The notes under the pieces: generated by a model
What the model saw: the letters and a program-made list of their open reading frames with translations, nothing else
What the model was told of the DNA's origin: nothing
Database searches by the model: none
Made by a program: the position numbers and the translations under genes
Source of the DNA: Balneolaceae bacterium SMO_bin1
GTDB lineage: Bacteria; Bacteroidota; Rhodothermia; Balneolales; Balneolaceae
Direction of reading: 5' to 3'
NCBI GenBank assembly: GCA_003123965.1
Contig: NNSL01000242.1
Coordinates: 1-14,161, forward strand
Length of the DNA stretch: 14,161 bases
Shown: piece by piece, positions 14,154-14,161 of the stretch
Numbering within the stretch: position 1 is the stretch's first letter
Layout: each line of letters starts with the position of its first letter

Positions 14154-14161
14154 CTTGCACT

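Noticed and set aside
1..14161. CRISPR array, tRNA genes, insertion sequences or phage genes
   Set aside because: I found no spaced direct repeats, cloverleaf, transposase-like frame, or phage gene anywhere in the window.

Overview
The window looks like chromosomal DNA from a carotenoid-making, probably bacillithiol-using bacterium of the Bacteroidetes/Balneolaeota/Rhodothermaeota side of the tree. This placement is inferred from the gene set, moderate GC, weak or absent Shine-Dalgarno sequences at several starts, a lipoprotein GH3 hexosaminidase, a TetR–ABC1 kinase pair, a CrtZ hydroxylase and a BrxA/BrxB bacilliredoxin. No rRNA or other marker fixes it. I see no tRNA, rRNA, CRISPR array, insertion sequence, phage gene or defence gene; most of the window is ordinary core or accessory genome.

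Layout from left to right. A minus-strand membrane-anchored TPR protein (52-795) is divergent from a GH3 beta-N-acetylhexosaminidase lipoprotein (862-2100). The GH3 gene overlaps a DinB-family gene (2097-2686) that is split by a -1 frame change. crtZ follows on the minus strand (2695-3165). Next comes a 609-base gap with no recognisable gene; it holds an operator-like inverted repeat near crtZ and a long hairpin with a U-tract on the minus strand. A TetR-type regulator (3775-4476), an ABC1/UbiB-like kinase (4482-5810) and an MscS-type channel (5895-7588, broken by a frame change near 7230) follow on the plus strand. A two-way terminator (about 7637-7668) closes this block.

The middle is a redox neighbourhood: a bacilliredoxin (7692-8141, minus), a Mn-type superoxide dismutase (8262-8870, minus), and, divergent from the dismutase, a soluble-transhydrogenase-like flavoprotein (9079-10531, plus) broken by a +1 frame change near 9703. 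The 208-base region between dismutase and flavoprotein carries a perfect 9+9 bp inverted repeat that could be a shared operator. On the right, aspS (11244-13040) and a DUF429 RNase H-like protein (10537-11247) form a minus-strand pair overlapping as TTGA. An orphan NarL/FixJ response regulator (13223-13864) is divergent from aspS, and two terminators fill the right edge.

The three frame breaks (DinB, MscS, SthA) are each one base and each leaves both halves highly conserved in kind. They look like sequencing or assembly indels, or very recent mutations, rather than old pseudogenes. I found no convincing new multi-gene system. The best leads are the unexplained 3273-3774 gap with its hairpin, the sod/sthA inverted repeat, and a transhydrogenase-like enzyme lacking both redox cysteines.
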